Shown: positions 8,805 to 18,287, counted from the first letter of the stretch. The stretch is DNA of 64,000 nucleotides from Paenibacillus paridis (GCF_006345825.1 NZ_VCIX01000082.1:124001-188000); one strand, 5' to 3'. The notes: a model not told the origin generated them from the letters alone. Numbers and translations are program-made.

Positions 8805-11135
8805 TTAAGATCTGGCCTCCACTTGCCCTTGTACAACATTCAGTTGCTGGTCCAGCGTATATACATGACCTGGGGAAAGCGTGATCGCTACCGCTTGGTC
8901 TCCGCTTCTTACGATCGTATTTCCTTCTGAGAAAGCTCTTATGGTCGCTTCCACCATTGCCCCCTTCTCCCACCGAACATCGACCTCCGCGTTGCCTTTG
9001 GCACGCAAGCCTTGGAACGAGCCTGCAGGCCATGCGCTTGGAAGCGCAGGAAGCAGGTTTATTTCTTCTGTGCTGCTCTGCAGAAGCAGGTCTGCAACCG
9101 CGGCGGTTCCGCCATAATTGCCGTCAATGACGAAGATATTCGTCTCTGCGCCCGCAACGCCGGCCTTGGAGTACGTCAGCAGGTTATCGAAGCACAGCTC
9201 GCCGATTAAGTGGGTAATATGTTTAAGCGCGCGATCCCCCTCGTATAGCCTCGAGAACCCCGTTGCGAACAGCACTGCCGTAAATTCAATATCCTCAAGC
9301 TCATCGGTCTGCATCCGGCCGAGCAGCGTCTGCTTCACCGCGGCACTTAGCTCCGGCGTCGCCAGCGGTGTAATCTGGCTGCTCGGATACAAAGCATACG
9401 TATGCGACAGATGGCGATGCTCCGGCTGCGCTTCCTCGTAATCCTCCAGCCATTCCTGCAATTGGCCACGCTTGCCAACCATCAGCGGCGGAAGCAGCGC
9501 TATCGCGTGCTTCAGCTTCTTCTGCAGCTCCAAATCGGTTTGCAGCAGCTCGGCAGCCTCAAGACAGAAAGTAAACAAATCCCTTACCAACTGCTGATCC
9601 AGTGTAGAGCCCATCGAGAGCTGCTGGGCGCCTTCCTCCGGTTTACCGGTATAGAAGCTATTCTCCGGCGAGTTGGACGGCCCTGTGACAAGCCAGCCCA
9701 AGCTTGGATGTACGGTCATGTAATCCAGGAAAAACGCCGCCGCTTCCTTTAACACCGGATACGCCTGTTGCGTTAGAAAGGAACGGTCCAGACCGTATTC
9801 ATAATGCTCCTTCAGATGGGTGGCAATCCATAAGCCGCCCGTCACATTAAGCCCCCAGCCCGTTTCCCAGCCAGGAGCGGCAAAGCCCCATGCGTTGGAG
9901 AACACATGCGTCACCCAACCTTCACAGCCATAGAAATCCCGCGCTGCCAGCTTGCCCGCCACGGACAAGTGTTCGATATAATTCATTAACGGTACATGGC
10001 ATTCCGCCAAATTGGCTATTTCGGTCGGATAATAATTCATTTGCGTGTTAATGTCCAGATGGTAGTCGCAGCTCCAGGCCATCCGGTTCGCTTCCCCATC
10101 ATTCCATAAGCCTTGCAAATGCAGCGGCAGCGGCGAGTCCTCGCGCGTGCCTGCAATCGTCAAATAACGTCCATATTGGAAAAATAAAATGATTAAGCCG
10201 GGGTCCTCATGCTGTCCCGACCGCAGCCGTAAAATGCGCTCATCCGTCGGGATGTCGTCGCTGCCCGAATCCTCCAGCTGGATGGATGCCCGGCCGTAAA
10301 GTTCGCGATAATCGGCAATATGCTCTTGCTTTAGGATCTCATAACCTTTATCTGCCGCTGACTTGATCTGACTATCGGCTGCTGTCATCCAATGGCTATC
10401 GACTTGGCCATAATCCGTATTCATGGCAAAATAAATGACCGCCTCATCCGCATGGGTTACCGCAATGCCGTCAGCCGTACCTTGCACGCTGCCGCCCTTG
10501 GCGACGATCTTGATTCTGCCCTCGCCAAATACGCCGCAAGTCCCGTCACTATGAATATCCTCTGTCGCCTGTCCATGAAAAACAACCGTATCTCCGTCTA
10601 AGGCTGCGGATGTGAACGAGTTCGTTCGCCCCGTCACGCTTAGCGCAAACGAAACGGAGCCTGCCTGGCTGCCGCTGATGCGTGATACAACGACGCCATC
10701 CGCATGCGTAGCGAACGTTTCACGCCTCATTTGCCCACCAGCTGTTTGATAAGATACCTGCGCGAGCGCATCTTCTAAACTCAGCTCGCGCACGAGCTGC
10801 TCACCCGGCTGGTCAAAACGCAGAATGACGTCGCATACGGAGAGATTTGTGCCGAAGTTGCCCTTTTTGGGCTGCAGAGCTAGCTTGGCAAGCCTGTCGC
10901 CCTCGTTGAAATCCCCTTGAAAAAACGACTCCCGCATCCGTTCCAAATCGGCTTTTCCGCCGCCGATTCCTTGAATACGCTCCGTCTTCCCTGACCAATA
11001 CGTAATTTCCGTCATGCTCCATGTTTCTTGCTCAATCCCCCCATGAATAACAGCGCCAATTCTGCCATTCCCGATCGGCAGCCCTTGCTTCCAGCTCTCC
11101 GCAGGGCCCGAATACCAAAGCCTTGAACGATTCAT
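8805..11135 (-). CDS. GH95 alpha-L-fucosidase-like glycosidase
   Basis: This 776-residue enzyme begins with the GH95 N-terminal beta-domain pattern LWYSGPAESWKQGLPIGNGR, a GH95 hallmark. The (alpha/alpha)6 barrel carries DINTQMNYYPTE near residue 362, whose two asparagines match the water-activating pair of GH95. It also has SNSPENS with the probable acid Glu near residue 490 and IDGNYGG with Asp near 671. No signal peptide is present, so it probably acts in the cytoplasm on imported oligosaccharides. GH95 members remove alpha-1,2-L-fucose or alpha-L-galactose. It starts 22 bases after an FAH-family gene on the same strand, linking release of a 6-deoxy or L-sugar with its oxidative breakdown. 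Family assignment is strong; the sugar specificity is inferred. Confidence 0.92.
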   Translation of the reverse strand: MNRSRLWYSGPAESWKQGLPIGNGRIGAVIHGGIEQETWSMTEITYWSGKTERIQGIGGGKADLERMRESFFQGDFNEGDRLAKLALQPKKGNFGTNLSVCDVILRFDQPGEQLVRELSLEDALAQVSYQTAGGQMRRETFATHADGVVVSRISGSQAGSVSFALSVTGRTNSFTSAALDGDTVVFHGQATEDIHSDGTCGVFGEGRIKIVAKGGSVQGTADGIAVTHADEAVIYFAMNTDYGQVDSHWMTAADSQIKSAADKGYEILKQEHIADYRELYGRASIQLEDSGSDDIPTDERILRLRSGQHEDPGLIILFFQYGRYLTIAGTREDSPLPLHLQGLWNDGEANRMAWSCDYHLDINTQMNYYPTEIANLAECHVPLMNYIEHLSVAGKLAARDFYGCEGWVTHVFSNAWGFAAPGWETGWGLNVTGGLWIATHLKEHYEYGLDRSFLTQQAYPVLKEAAAFFLDYMTVHPSLGWLVTGPSNSPENSFYTGKPEEGAQQLSMGSTLDQQLVRDLFTFCLEAAELLQTDLELQKKLKHAIALLPPLMVGKRGQLQEWLEDYEEAQPEHRHLSHTYALYPSSQITPLATPELSAAVKQTLLGRMQTDELEDIEFTAVLFATGFSRLYEGDRALKHITHLIGELCFDNLLTYSKAGVAGAETNIFVIDGNYGGTAAVADLLLQSSTEEINLLPALPSAWPAGSFQGLRAKGNAEVDVRWEKGAMVEATIRAFSEGNTIVRSGDQAVAITLSPGHVYTLDQQLNVVQGQVEARS

Positions 11136-11156
11136 GCCGTGACCATCTCCCAGCTT

Positions 11157-12071
11157 TTAGTTTGTGTATGCCTCGCTGACAAGCCGATTCGTCAGGCTGC
11201 CAAGCTTCTCAATTTCAATTGTGACAATATCCCCGTCTTTCAAATAAATCCGCTTCTCCTCCGGATAACCAAGCACAACGCCCTCAGGGGTACCTGTCAA
11301 AATAATATCGCCTGGCTCAAGCGTCATATGCTGCGAAATATAGCTGACGACCTCATCGCATGCAAAAATCATATCGGAGGTATTTGAATGCTGGCGGACT
11401 TCTCCGTTCACGATACATTTAATTTCCAGCTCATTGGGGTTGCCGACCTCGTCCGCCGTAACCAAATACGGGCCCAGCGGGCTGAAATCGTCGCAGCTTT
11501 TGCCAAGCAGCCACTGCTGCGTCCTCATCTGAAGATCACGCGCCGACAAATCATTGACATTGCAATAGCCGAATACATGGCTAAGTGCAGCTTCCTTGCT
11601 TACATACTTGGCCTTTTGCCCCATTACGATAACAAGCTCGGCCTCATAATCCACCTGTGAGGTGACCCTCTCTGGCAGCGAAATCTCTTTCCCATGGCCC
11701 GTCAGCGTGTTGTTGAATTTATTGAACAGGATGGGATATTGCGGGATGGGCGCGTTTGTCTCAACCGCATGCTTCCTGTAATTCAAGCCTACACAAATGA
11801 TTTTGCTCGGCCTTGTCACGCATGGCCCGAACTGTACGGTCGCTTCATCCAGAAGCGCGGCCTCTGAGAGCTCCGCCGATCCCAGCACCTGATCTACATA
11901 CGCCGCCAAGGCGTCGAGGCTCTTCTTTCCGCCTTCGATTAAAGCCATCACGTCTATAGGCACATCCGCGTCAGGCAGACGCTCCAACGCCGATTCTATA
12001 TCGATGATGCCTTCGTTAACCTTGACTCCCAGTCTGTTTTGACCGCCTTGCTCTATCGTTACCAGCTTCAT
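11157..12071 (-). CDS. Fumarylacetoacetate hydrolase (FAH)-family enzyme
   Basis: This 304-residue protein has an FAH catalytic domain from about residue 95. Metal-binding motifs are visible as DYEAELVIVMG (two Glu) and NDLSARDLQ (Asp), and the C-terminal GDIILTGTPEGV is typical. The family cleaves or decarboxylates diketo acids. In oxidative L-fucose and L-rhamnose routes an FAH enzyme splits 2,4-diketo-3-deoxy acids to pyruvate and lactate. With a GH95 enzyme downstream and SDRs upstream, the role of 2,4-diketo-3-deoxy-L-fuconate hydrolase is plausible but inferred. A clear paralogue is encoded at 54063-54932. Confidence 0.88.
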   Translation of the reverse strand: MKLVTIEQGGQNRLGVKVNEGIIDIESALERLPDADVPIDVMALIEGGKKSLDALAAYVDQVLGSAELSEAALLDEATVQFGPCVTRPSKIICVGLNYRKHAVETNAPIPQYPILFNKFNNTLTGHGKEISLPERVTSQVDYEAELVIVMGQKAKYVSKEAALSHVFGYCNVNDLSARDLQMRTQQWLLGKSCDDFSPLGPYLVTADEVGNPNELEIKCIVNGEVRQHSNTSDMIFACDEVVSYISQHMTLEPGDIILTGTPEGVVLGYPEEKRIYLKDGDIVTIEIEKLGSLTNRLVSEAYTN

Positions 12072-12100
12072 CTCTACCTACCATCCCTTCGATTTGTCAG

Positions 12101-12360
12101 TTAAGCGTCCTTGCCGAACACAACGCCGCCATCGATATATAACGGCGAGCCCATCATAAAAGAGGATTCATCGGAAGCGAGGAACTACACCGCGTTCGCC
12201 ACGTCCGCCGCTTGAATGCTCTGCTCCGTCTACCGTCCTTTGGCCGCGTCAATGTCGTTTATAATCACGATCGCGCCTTCTCTGGCGAACAGCTCGTCCG
12301 TTGTTTTCCCAATGCCTGAGCCGCCCCCGGTAATAAAGAAATTTTACCCTGAAGTCTCAT
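12101..12360 (-). pseudogene. Decayed SDR dehydrogenase remnant
   Basis: Translating the minus strand with one frameshift gives MRLQGKI, then FITGGGSGIG and a Rossmann start ending INDIDAAKGR followed by a stop. The reading then jumps to the C-terminal part of an SDR (VANAV, stop, FLASDESSFM and YIDGGVV) ending in TAA at 12101. About two thirds of a normal 250-residue SDR, including the catalytic Tyr-Lys region, is missing, and two in-frame stops and a one-base loss near 12339 are present. It lies between an intact SDR gene and the FAH gene, on the same strand as both. It looks like a degenerated older or duplicate dehydrogenase of the same pathway. Confidence 0.8.
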
Positions 12361-12435
12361 CAGCAGGCTCGACGAAAATCGACCGGATCCACGAAAATTT
12401 GTAATTTTTATCGTTCGCTCTCCCTATGATCTCGC

Positions 12436-13215
12436 TTAATAACCGAGCGACGCGCCGCCTTCGACGGGCAGGGCGATGCCGGTAATGAATGAGGCCTGCT
12501 TTGAAGCCAAGTACAATACCGCCTGCGCGACTTCCCCCGAGGTGGCCGGACGCCCGAGCGGGTGCATCGCATTTAAAGCCTGCAACGTTGCTGCGGGATC
12601 TTCCTGCTGCTGCGTCCATGACTCGAGCAGCGGCGTGCTTACGCCTGCCGGACATACGCAGTTGACGCGTATGCCCTCCGGGGCATAGTCCAGCGCCAGC
12701 GCCTTGGTCATGGCAATGACAGCTCCTTTGGAGGCGGAATAGACCGGGTTGTGGCGCTGCCCGACCAGTCCGTTAAGCGAAGCCATATTCACGATGGCGC
12801 CTCTCGTTTGGCGCAGCAGCGGCATGGCGTGCTTGATCATGAGATATACGCCCTTCACGTTAACAGCGAACAATCGGTCGAACGCCTGCTCTTCTATTTC
12901 TTCCAGCGGCTTTGGATGAATCACCGCGGCATTATTAAATAGCACGTCGAGCCGGCCGAAAACTCGCTGCGTTTGCTCCATAAGTGAAGCGACCGACTTC
13001 TCCTGCGAGACATCCGTTTGAAATGCGGCGGCAGTTGGAAGCCCTTTCACAATTGAATAGTGATCATTAATATCTTGAGCTACCCGCTGTCCTTCACCCT
13101 CGTTCCAATCAGCAATGACCACACGCGCGCCTTCTGCTGCGAACAGTCTTGCGCTTACTTCCCCAATGCCCGAGCCGCCGCCCGTTACCAGCACTACCTG
13201 CTCATGAAACTGCAA
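12436..13215 (-). CDS. SDR-family oxidoreductase (sugar-acid or sugar dehydrogenase type)
   Basis: This is a classical short-chain dehydrogenase of 259 residues. The TTG at 13215 is chosen because AGGAGGA (13222-13228) is about six bases upstream; the ATG at 13221 touches that site. The cofactor motif TGGGSGIG lies near residues 12-19, NNAA near 90, and the catalytic YSASK near 158-162. The acidic end of beta-2 (VVIADWNEGEG) suggests NAD rather than NADP. In context with an FAH hydrolase and a fucosidase, it may oxidise 2-keto-3-deoxy-L-fuconate or the free sugar. The substrate cannot be read from sequence. A decayed SDR lies directly downstream. Confidence 0.9.
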   Translation of the reverse strand: MQFHEQVVLVTGGGSGIGEVSARLFAAEGARVVIADWNEGEGQRVAQDINDHYSIVKGLPTAAAFQTDVSQEKSVASLMEQTQRVFGRLDVLFNNAAVIHPKPLEEIEEQAFDRLFAVNVKGVYLMIKHAMPLLRQTRGAIVNMASLNGLVGQRHNPVYSASKGAVIAMTKALALDYAPEGIRVNCVCPAGVSTPLLESWTQQQEDPAATLQALNAMHPLGRPATSGEVAQAVLYLASKQASFITGIALPVEGGASLGY

Positions 13216-13443
13216 AGGCATTCCTCCTACTTCACCTGACCCTTAACTAGCCTAATAACCTGCAAGCATTAAGGATTAATGTTGTTAATTGATCCGTAAA
13301 AACAGCAAAGGAGCTTTCCCTAATAATTTAGCTATTGTATCATCTATATAGAAACTCGTATTTGCTCAGACATCCATTAAGTTGACGATTCATCCGCTAA
13401 TTTTAGAAATGGGAAGTAATTAAACATAAATGAGGGATTGTGC

Positions 13444-14307
13444 TTGAAGAAGCTAAACGAGATTGCGCCTTATGTCGGGGACTCTATGTATTACCTATAT
13501 GACGGCAGCTCTAACGAGAAGCTGCGTGTCTGCAGCGTCTATGCTTTTCATCTGTTTACGGACGGTCCGGGAGAGATGGAGATTAACGGAAAACGTTATC
13601 CGATTGATAACCGCACCCTCATCTTTTTACGCCCAGCGGAGCCTCATGCCTTCCATATTTCTTCCGGCCATCCGCTGTCATCGCATAATTTGTATTGTGA
13701 TTTGTGGGAACAGCAGCCGCCCGTTTCTCTCAATCGGACGTTTATTTATGCTCCCGAGCCTTTCGAGCTAGGAACGGTAGCGGCTTCCCTTGACTGTGAT
13801 GAGCTGGATAGCCTGCCTAGCGTTTTCTCGCTACAGCCTTATCCGGAGCTTTACGACTCCTTCGTTATGCTCGCCAAGCTCTACAACGATTCGCTATTTT
13901 ACCGGGCCGAAATGATGAACAGCCTGCTCTACGCGTGGATTCTTCAGTGGTACAATACGATCCACTCGCACCAGCCCACCGATTACCGGATCGTCCGTTT
14001 GCTTGCGCATTTGAATGCACAGCCAGAGCAGCGCGAATCCGTGGAGACATGGTGGCGCTTCTGCGGCTTGAAGCGAACCTATTTTCATGCGCTGTTTTTA
14101 CGCGAGACCGGCTTCACTCCGAAAGCTTACCATCACAAGCTAGTGATGAGACGGGCCTCCAACCTCCTGCTGGAGAGCGAAATGAGCGTAACAGCCATTG
14201 CCGAGCGGCTGGGCTATGCATCAATTCACCCGTTCACGCGCCATTTCAGCGCCTTTTACGGCGTCAGTCCCAAGCAGTACCGCCTGCACCCGCAGTCGAG
14301 AGGCTGA
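13444..14307 (+). CDS. AraC-family regulator with cupin-type sensor domain
   Basis: This 288-residue cytoplasmic activator is divergent from the SDR-FAH-GH95 genes, which it probably controls. TTG at 13444 fits GAGGG (13432-13436) at seven bases; a TTG at 13438 is too close. The N-terminal half carries a cupin sugar-sensing fold (FTDGPGEMEINGKRYPI, LIFLRPAEPHAF). The C-terminal 100 residues hold two helix-turn-helix motifs (GLKRTYFHALFLRETG, LGYASIHPFTRHFSAFYGV). No two-component receiver is present, so it likely binds the inducer directly. Confidence 0.9.
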   Translation: MKKLNEIAPYVGDSMYYLYDGSSNEKLRVCSVYAFHLFTDGPGEMEINGKRYPIDNRTLIFLRPAEPHAFHISSGHPLSSHNLYCDLWEQQPPVSLNRTFIYAPEPFELGTVAASLDCDELDSLPSVFSLQPYPELYDSFVMLAKLYNDSLFYRAEMMNSLLYAWILQWYNTIHSHQPTDYRIVRLLAHLNAQPEQRESVETWWRFCGLKRTYFHALFLRETGFTPKAYHHKLVMRRASNLLLESEMSVTAIAERLGYASIHPFTRHFSAFYGVSPKQYRLHPQSRG

Positions 14308-14415
14308 CCACAGAAATGCAAAATTGCTGCGCAGAGAGTGCGAGGCCACAAGCGCATATTTGCGCTTATTGCTCAAAAATAACGTTCAATGAAGGCAATA
14401 CGAATACTAGGGTGC

Positions 14416-15456
14416 TTATCGAGGGTAGGTGGAGAGCAGATCATAAGCTAAATTTCCGAAATGCCTAATATCGTTGAGGTAATTATAGCTAGCCACGCTG
14501 CTTAATTGATTGTACATGCGTACAACGACGGCGTTGCTGCGCGGGATGACGAGGCAAGAGCAGCCAGTGATGCCCAGTATTTGATAGGAATCATTTGGCA
14601 GCCGTTCTCCAAGCTCATTCAACAGCGTGTCGCGTTGCAGCCACCAAAGATAGCCGTGTCGAGGCAGCTCCGCCGGAAGCTGATTCGGCGTCTGAAGTGC
14701 CGCCACTCTGTCAAATACAGATGGAGGCAGGCATCGGATTCCTTCCAACTGCCCTTTCACCAAATGGATATATCCCCACCTTGCTAAGTTTCTTGCACTG
14801 ACGAACAGGTTGCTCTGGTCACCAGCCGCACTGTTATTTGGTCCAACCCATGACTCATGATCCTCGTAATAGTTGTAAATAAGAGACTCATCATAGGCTG
14901 TTCTCCAGCCTGTCTCTGAAAGTTGGTAACGTTCAATTACATTTTCCCGCATGAATTCACTTAAGGTTTGTCCTGACAAATGGTTCACTAATTGAATGAG
15001 CATAGCAATTCCGGCATTTCGATAAGCCCAACCCTCACCGCTTGCAAACTCCCTACGAATACTGCCTCCGTCATCTATTAATCCATGCGTATGTGTAAGC
15101 AGATGACGAATAGTCACCCCGCGTGCTGCCTCTCGGTATTCCGGTAAGTAGCTTCCAAGCTCATTATCAATGCAGCTAATCAAACCGATCTCAACCAATA
15201 AGCTAACAGCCAGCGCGAGATAAGTCTTGCGAATAGACGCCACATTAAATTGGGTATGCTCGCAAACAAGCTTGGATTTCTCTGCGGCCGCTTGCCGCCC
15301 CGAATACCATTCATTGACGACCGCACCTTCTTTCAAAATATAGACCGCAGCTGCCGTAGCCCCGATCACGCCCTGCATTTGCGCTGCATAATCATTTAGC
15401 TTCTTAAAATGCCCATTCACGGCAGTAGTCAATCGCCCCTGTCCCCTCTCTATCAT
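14416..15456 (-). CDS. Serine hydrolase of the beta-lactamase/class C PBP family
   Basis: This protein of about 346 residues has the SxxK motif SIRK near residue 74 and a Tyr-containing second motif around YRNAG. It also has the HLLTHTHGL block typical of beta-lactamase-like esterases and D-aminopeptidases. No signal peptide is visible, so it may be cytoplasmic. The ATG at 15456 overlaps the stop of the upstream amj-like gene as TAATG, which suggests translational coupling; an in-frame start at 15486 is possible. Family members hydrolyse peptide or ester bonds of cell-wall or small substrates. Coupling to a lipid II flippase points to envelope metabolism, but that is inference. Confidence 0.82.
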   Translation of the reverse strand: MIERGQGRLTTAVNGHFKKLNDYAAQMQGVIGATAAAVYILKEGAVVNEWYSGRQAAAEKSKLVCEHTQFNVASIRKTYLALAVSLLVEIGLISCIDNELGSYLPEYREAARGVTIRHLLTHTHGLIDDGGSIRREFASGEGWAYRNAGIAMLIQLVNHLSGQTLSEFMRENVIERYQLSETGWRTAYDESLIYNYYEDHESWVGPNNSAAGDQSNLFVSARNLARWGYIHLVKGQLEGIRCLPPSVFDRVAALQTPNQLPAELPRHGYLWWLQRDTLLNELGERLPNDSYQILGITGCSCLVIPRSNAVVVRMYNQLSSVASYNYLNDIRHFGNLAYDLLSTYPR

Positions 15457-16253
15457 TAAATAATCGATGCCATCCATGTAATCCAATAGGCCGCCGGAAC
15501 AAGGAGCAGCTGGGCAAGCAGCGTTCCTATTAGCCTGGAAACCATCAGCAGGCCAAATATTTTATTCAGAGCAGCAACCTCCTTTTCTCCCCGCAGCACT
15601 TTATCCGTGACCAAGCCGATTTGCGGATCGATTAGGATCGTCAGCAAAATGGTCGCAACTCCGTTAATTAAGCCGGAGGATTGCAGCGCGGTCGTCTGAT
15701 TTTCAAGCGTAAGGGTGGACGCCAGCAGCGCGGCCAGCACTCCGATCGTATAAATTGCGGTTACCACTACATTAAGAATAACCAGCCGTTTCGGAATGCC
15801 GCCGATTCTCAGGCGCGATAGCATCGATAATTTAGGGCTGCGCAAATGATAGCGTGCATTATGTATTTTCTGAAAGGATACCGAGGTGCGGAGCATTTGC
15901 GGTATCGAGCCCGCCACTTCGAAGTGGGCAATTACTCTTGAGGATAAAAACACCGCGGACGGAAACAGCAAGATGGCCGCCAATGTGCCAAGGGTCGAAG
16001 CGCCGATAATGATGCGAAGCTGATCCACCAAGTTGAAATCGGCATTCTTTTTGGCGTAATCTATAATTTTACCCGTTAACGGGCCCTGAACCATGTTGGC
16101 CGTTCTGGATATAATCAAAATAATGCCAGACAAAGAAAGTGCCACCGCCAGCTTCCCTACCCGAACGCCCGCTGACCGAAGCGCGTAGGTAAGCGTCTCC
16201 GAGAAATGAATCACAAACGTAAACAACGCTACTAACAATACCTTCTCTAGCAA
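15456..16253 (-). CDS. amj: Amj-type lipid II flippase (DUF2837)
   Basis: This 265-residue integral membrane protein has about six hydrophobic segments. The opening, with FVIHFSETLTYALRSAGVRV and then KLAVALSLSGIILIISRTAN, is characteristic of the Amj/YdaH family, the alternate lipid II flippase that can replace MurJ in Bacillus subtilis. Length matches the family. A TTG start follows GGTGAG. In B. subtilis amj is induced by envelope stress; no obvious extracytoplasmic-sigma promoter could be assigned here. It is immediately followed by the coupled serine hydrolase gene. Confidence 0.85.
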   Translation of the reverse strand: MLEKVLLVALFTFVIHFSETLTYALRSAGVRVGKLAVALSLSGIILIISRTANMVQGPLTGKIIDYAKKNADFNLVDQLRIIIGASTLGTLAAILLFPSAVFLSSRVIAHFEVAGSIPQMLRTSVSFQKIHNARYHLRSPKLSMLSRLRIGGIPKRLVILNVVVTAIYTIGVLAALLASTLTLENQTTALQSSGLINGVATILLTILIDPQIGLVTDKVLRGEKEVAALNKIFGLLMVSRLIGTLLAQLLLVPAAYWITWMASII

Positions 16254-16339
16254 TTTCTCACCCCATCAACCGTCATGATTTCCCTTTTATACAGATAATA
16301 CCATAGGTGGAAGATTGGCTGTTAACGAAATCGCTGGTC

Positions 16340-16376
16340 AAAAAAATAGCGAGCCAGAACAATTTCTGGCTCGCTA
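16340..16376 (-). terminator. Rho-independent terminator of methyltransferase-TPR gene
   Basis: A perfect 13-bp stem (TAGCGAGCCAGAA with its complement) around a four-base loop is followed on the minus strand by seven U residues. It lies 36 bases past the stop at 16412. Confidence 0.93.
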
Positions 16377-16411
16377 CTGCTGGTTATCGCGATAGATTAA
16401 GGTTACTACGG

Positions 16412-17950
16412 TTACGCTAGCAAAAAGTCCGCTGCTCCCTCATGGTCAGGCTCAAGCGCCAAGATCATCTGAGCATAATCCGATGCCGCCCGCTCGTCCT
16501 CTGTCTCGTAACAGCAAATCGCCAAATGATAAAGCGTCTCGCTGCTTGCTTCGCGCTCCGCTGCCAATCGCTCGTAAAACACTCTCGCTTCGGCATATTG
16601 CTCCATCTGAAAGAGCATATTTGCGCAGGCTAACGCTAGGTCAGTTGGTTCATTCATCGGGTAGAAGCTCTCCCACATCAAGCTGATGCCGTCGCATAGA
16701 TCCATCGCTTCCTCCTCGCCATGACCCGGCAGCAGCTCCAGCATGCGGGACTGGCTTTGGAGAAACAACTGCGAATCAAAGCGGCTTAACCTCCAGAAAG
16801 CCAGCAGCTGCGGCAGCTCCAGCTCATTCAGATGCTCGTCATACCAAAGCTTCAGGCTAAAAAAATCATCCGGCCCGAATCGGTCGATAAATCGACGATA
16901 AGCAAGGCGGGTGTGAACGTAGCTTGCCGGCTTCTCTACCAACAGCATGCAGCCGACATTCAGGTTACGGTAATGATGCTTCGTAAAAAAAGTCAGCGCT
17001 CCCATCTGATCAAACGTATGCTGAAGCGCATGGTAGTTGGCCGTCAAGGAAAAGCTGCCATGGTGAATGAGCTTCGGGGGCTCGGCAAACGTCCAATTTT
17101 CCAGCCGATGGTCTCCTTTATCTGCCGTAAGCAGCAGGAAACCTGCGGCGGACAAGGCCCTTAGACGCTGCAGACATGACAGCCCGACCGCTGGAAAGAG
17201 GATGTGAGAATCCTCCAGCTTCTGTTTATAAAGCTCGATAACCTCACGATACGGATAATCGTCCCGTTCATATTGTTCCGCACGATAATAATGATAGCTA
17301 GGCACCAGCTTGGCCAGCGTATCCCCTGCGTCTAGGGCGCCATCGCGCTCTGGGGCATCAAACGATACTCTGCATTCATAAATTTTGCCTTCATCCACAT
17401 AGATTAATTCCTGAGGGATGCTGTCAAAAAAATAATTGGCGATCAGCAGCAGCGGCTGCTCCAAATCGCCCGGACTTACGGTAACGCCTGTCTCCAGCAA
17501 ATGCAGCTTCGTATCCTGCACTGCATCAAATCGTGCAAAATCCAACACCCCTTGCTTCACAAACGGAAGCAGGCGCTCATGCTGCTGCCAGAATTCGATA
17601 TTTTGCAGAGACAGATCGCTCATTACATAGCGAAAAGGCGGCAGCGCCACATCAGCCTCCTTGAGTAGAGCCGTTAGCTCCTTTAGCACATGGTAAGCCA
17701 GACGCCCAGAGCCTGCCCCAAGCTCAAGGATCGTGACCGGCTCCATCCCTTTATCCTTGCTCGACCGATCCAGAAGAAATCCGAAAATCATCTCCGCATA
17801 AGCGGTAGCAATATAGGGATTGCTTGTAATATATTGCGGCACCTCATCGCTCTGCCAGGCCTTGATGCCCTGCTTTTCAAAATAGTCACGCTGCAGCTCC
17901 CAAATCGGCGCCTCGCTGAAGCGGTAAATTTCTTTTTCGTTGTCGCTCAT
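16412..17950 (-). CDS. SAM-dependent methyltransferase (MidA-like) fused to TPR repeats
   Basis: This 512-residue soluble protein has ATG at 17950 with AGGA five bases upstream. Residues 70-200 form a class I methyltransferase Rossmann fold with the SAM motif ILELGAGSGRLAYHV. The later NYFFDSIPQELIYVDEGK resembles the NELLDALP region of MidA/NDUFAF7 arginine methyltransferases. The last 80 residues (CANMLFQMEQYAEARVFYER, LYHLAICCYETEDERAASDY) are two tetratricopeptide repeats likely to mediate protein contacts. It is monocistronic with its own terminator. The substrate is unknown; a protein or nucleic-acid target are both possible. Confidence 0.8.
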   Translation of the reverse strand: MSDNEKEIYRFSEAPIWELQRDYFEKQGIKAWQSDEVPQYITSNPYIATAYAEMIFGFLLDRSSKDKGMEPVTILELGAGSGRLAYHVLKELTALLKEADVALPPFRYVMSDLSLQNIEFWQQHERLLPFVKQGVLDFARFDAVQDTKLHLLETGVTVSPGDLEQPLLLIANYFFDSIPQELIYVDEGKIYECRVSFDAPERDGALDAGDTLAKLVPSYHYYRAEQYERDDYPYREVIELYKQKLEDSHILFPAVGLSCLQRLRALSAAGFLLLTADKGDHRLENWTFAEPPKLIHHGSFSLTANYHALQHTFDQMGALTFFTKHHYRNLNVGCMLLVEKPASYVHTRLAYRRFIDRFGPDDFFSLKLWYDEHLNELELPQLLAFWRLSRFDSQLFLQSQSRMLELLPGHGEEEAMDLCDGISLMWESFYPMNEPTDLALACANMLFQMEQYAEARVFYERLAAEREASSETLYHLAICCYETEDERAASDYAQMILALEPDHEGAADFLLA

Positions 17951-18287
17951 ATTCGTCCTACCCGCTTTTCTCTAAAATATTCTGTTCCAAAAAAACAGCC
18001 TTTACGCCCTTTGAAAAAGGAAGTTATCTATTTCATGCAGAAATCTAAGACTGCTTTATTAGGTGAATCATATAAAAGCATTTATATAAGTTGGACTTTT
18101 TTTCGAGTTGGTCGCTGCACGAGTAGATCATTCTAGGATGGCGCGGTCGCTGTTGTAACCCGATTCTTAAATTGACTAAAACATGTAAAGTTTAGAATCC
18201 AACAACTACGGCGAACACTTCATTTCTCCAGAACGATCTTCTCGCTTCGCATATCCTTCATTTCATTCGTTCAACTTATCTCTATCT

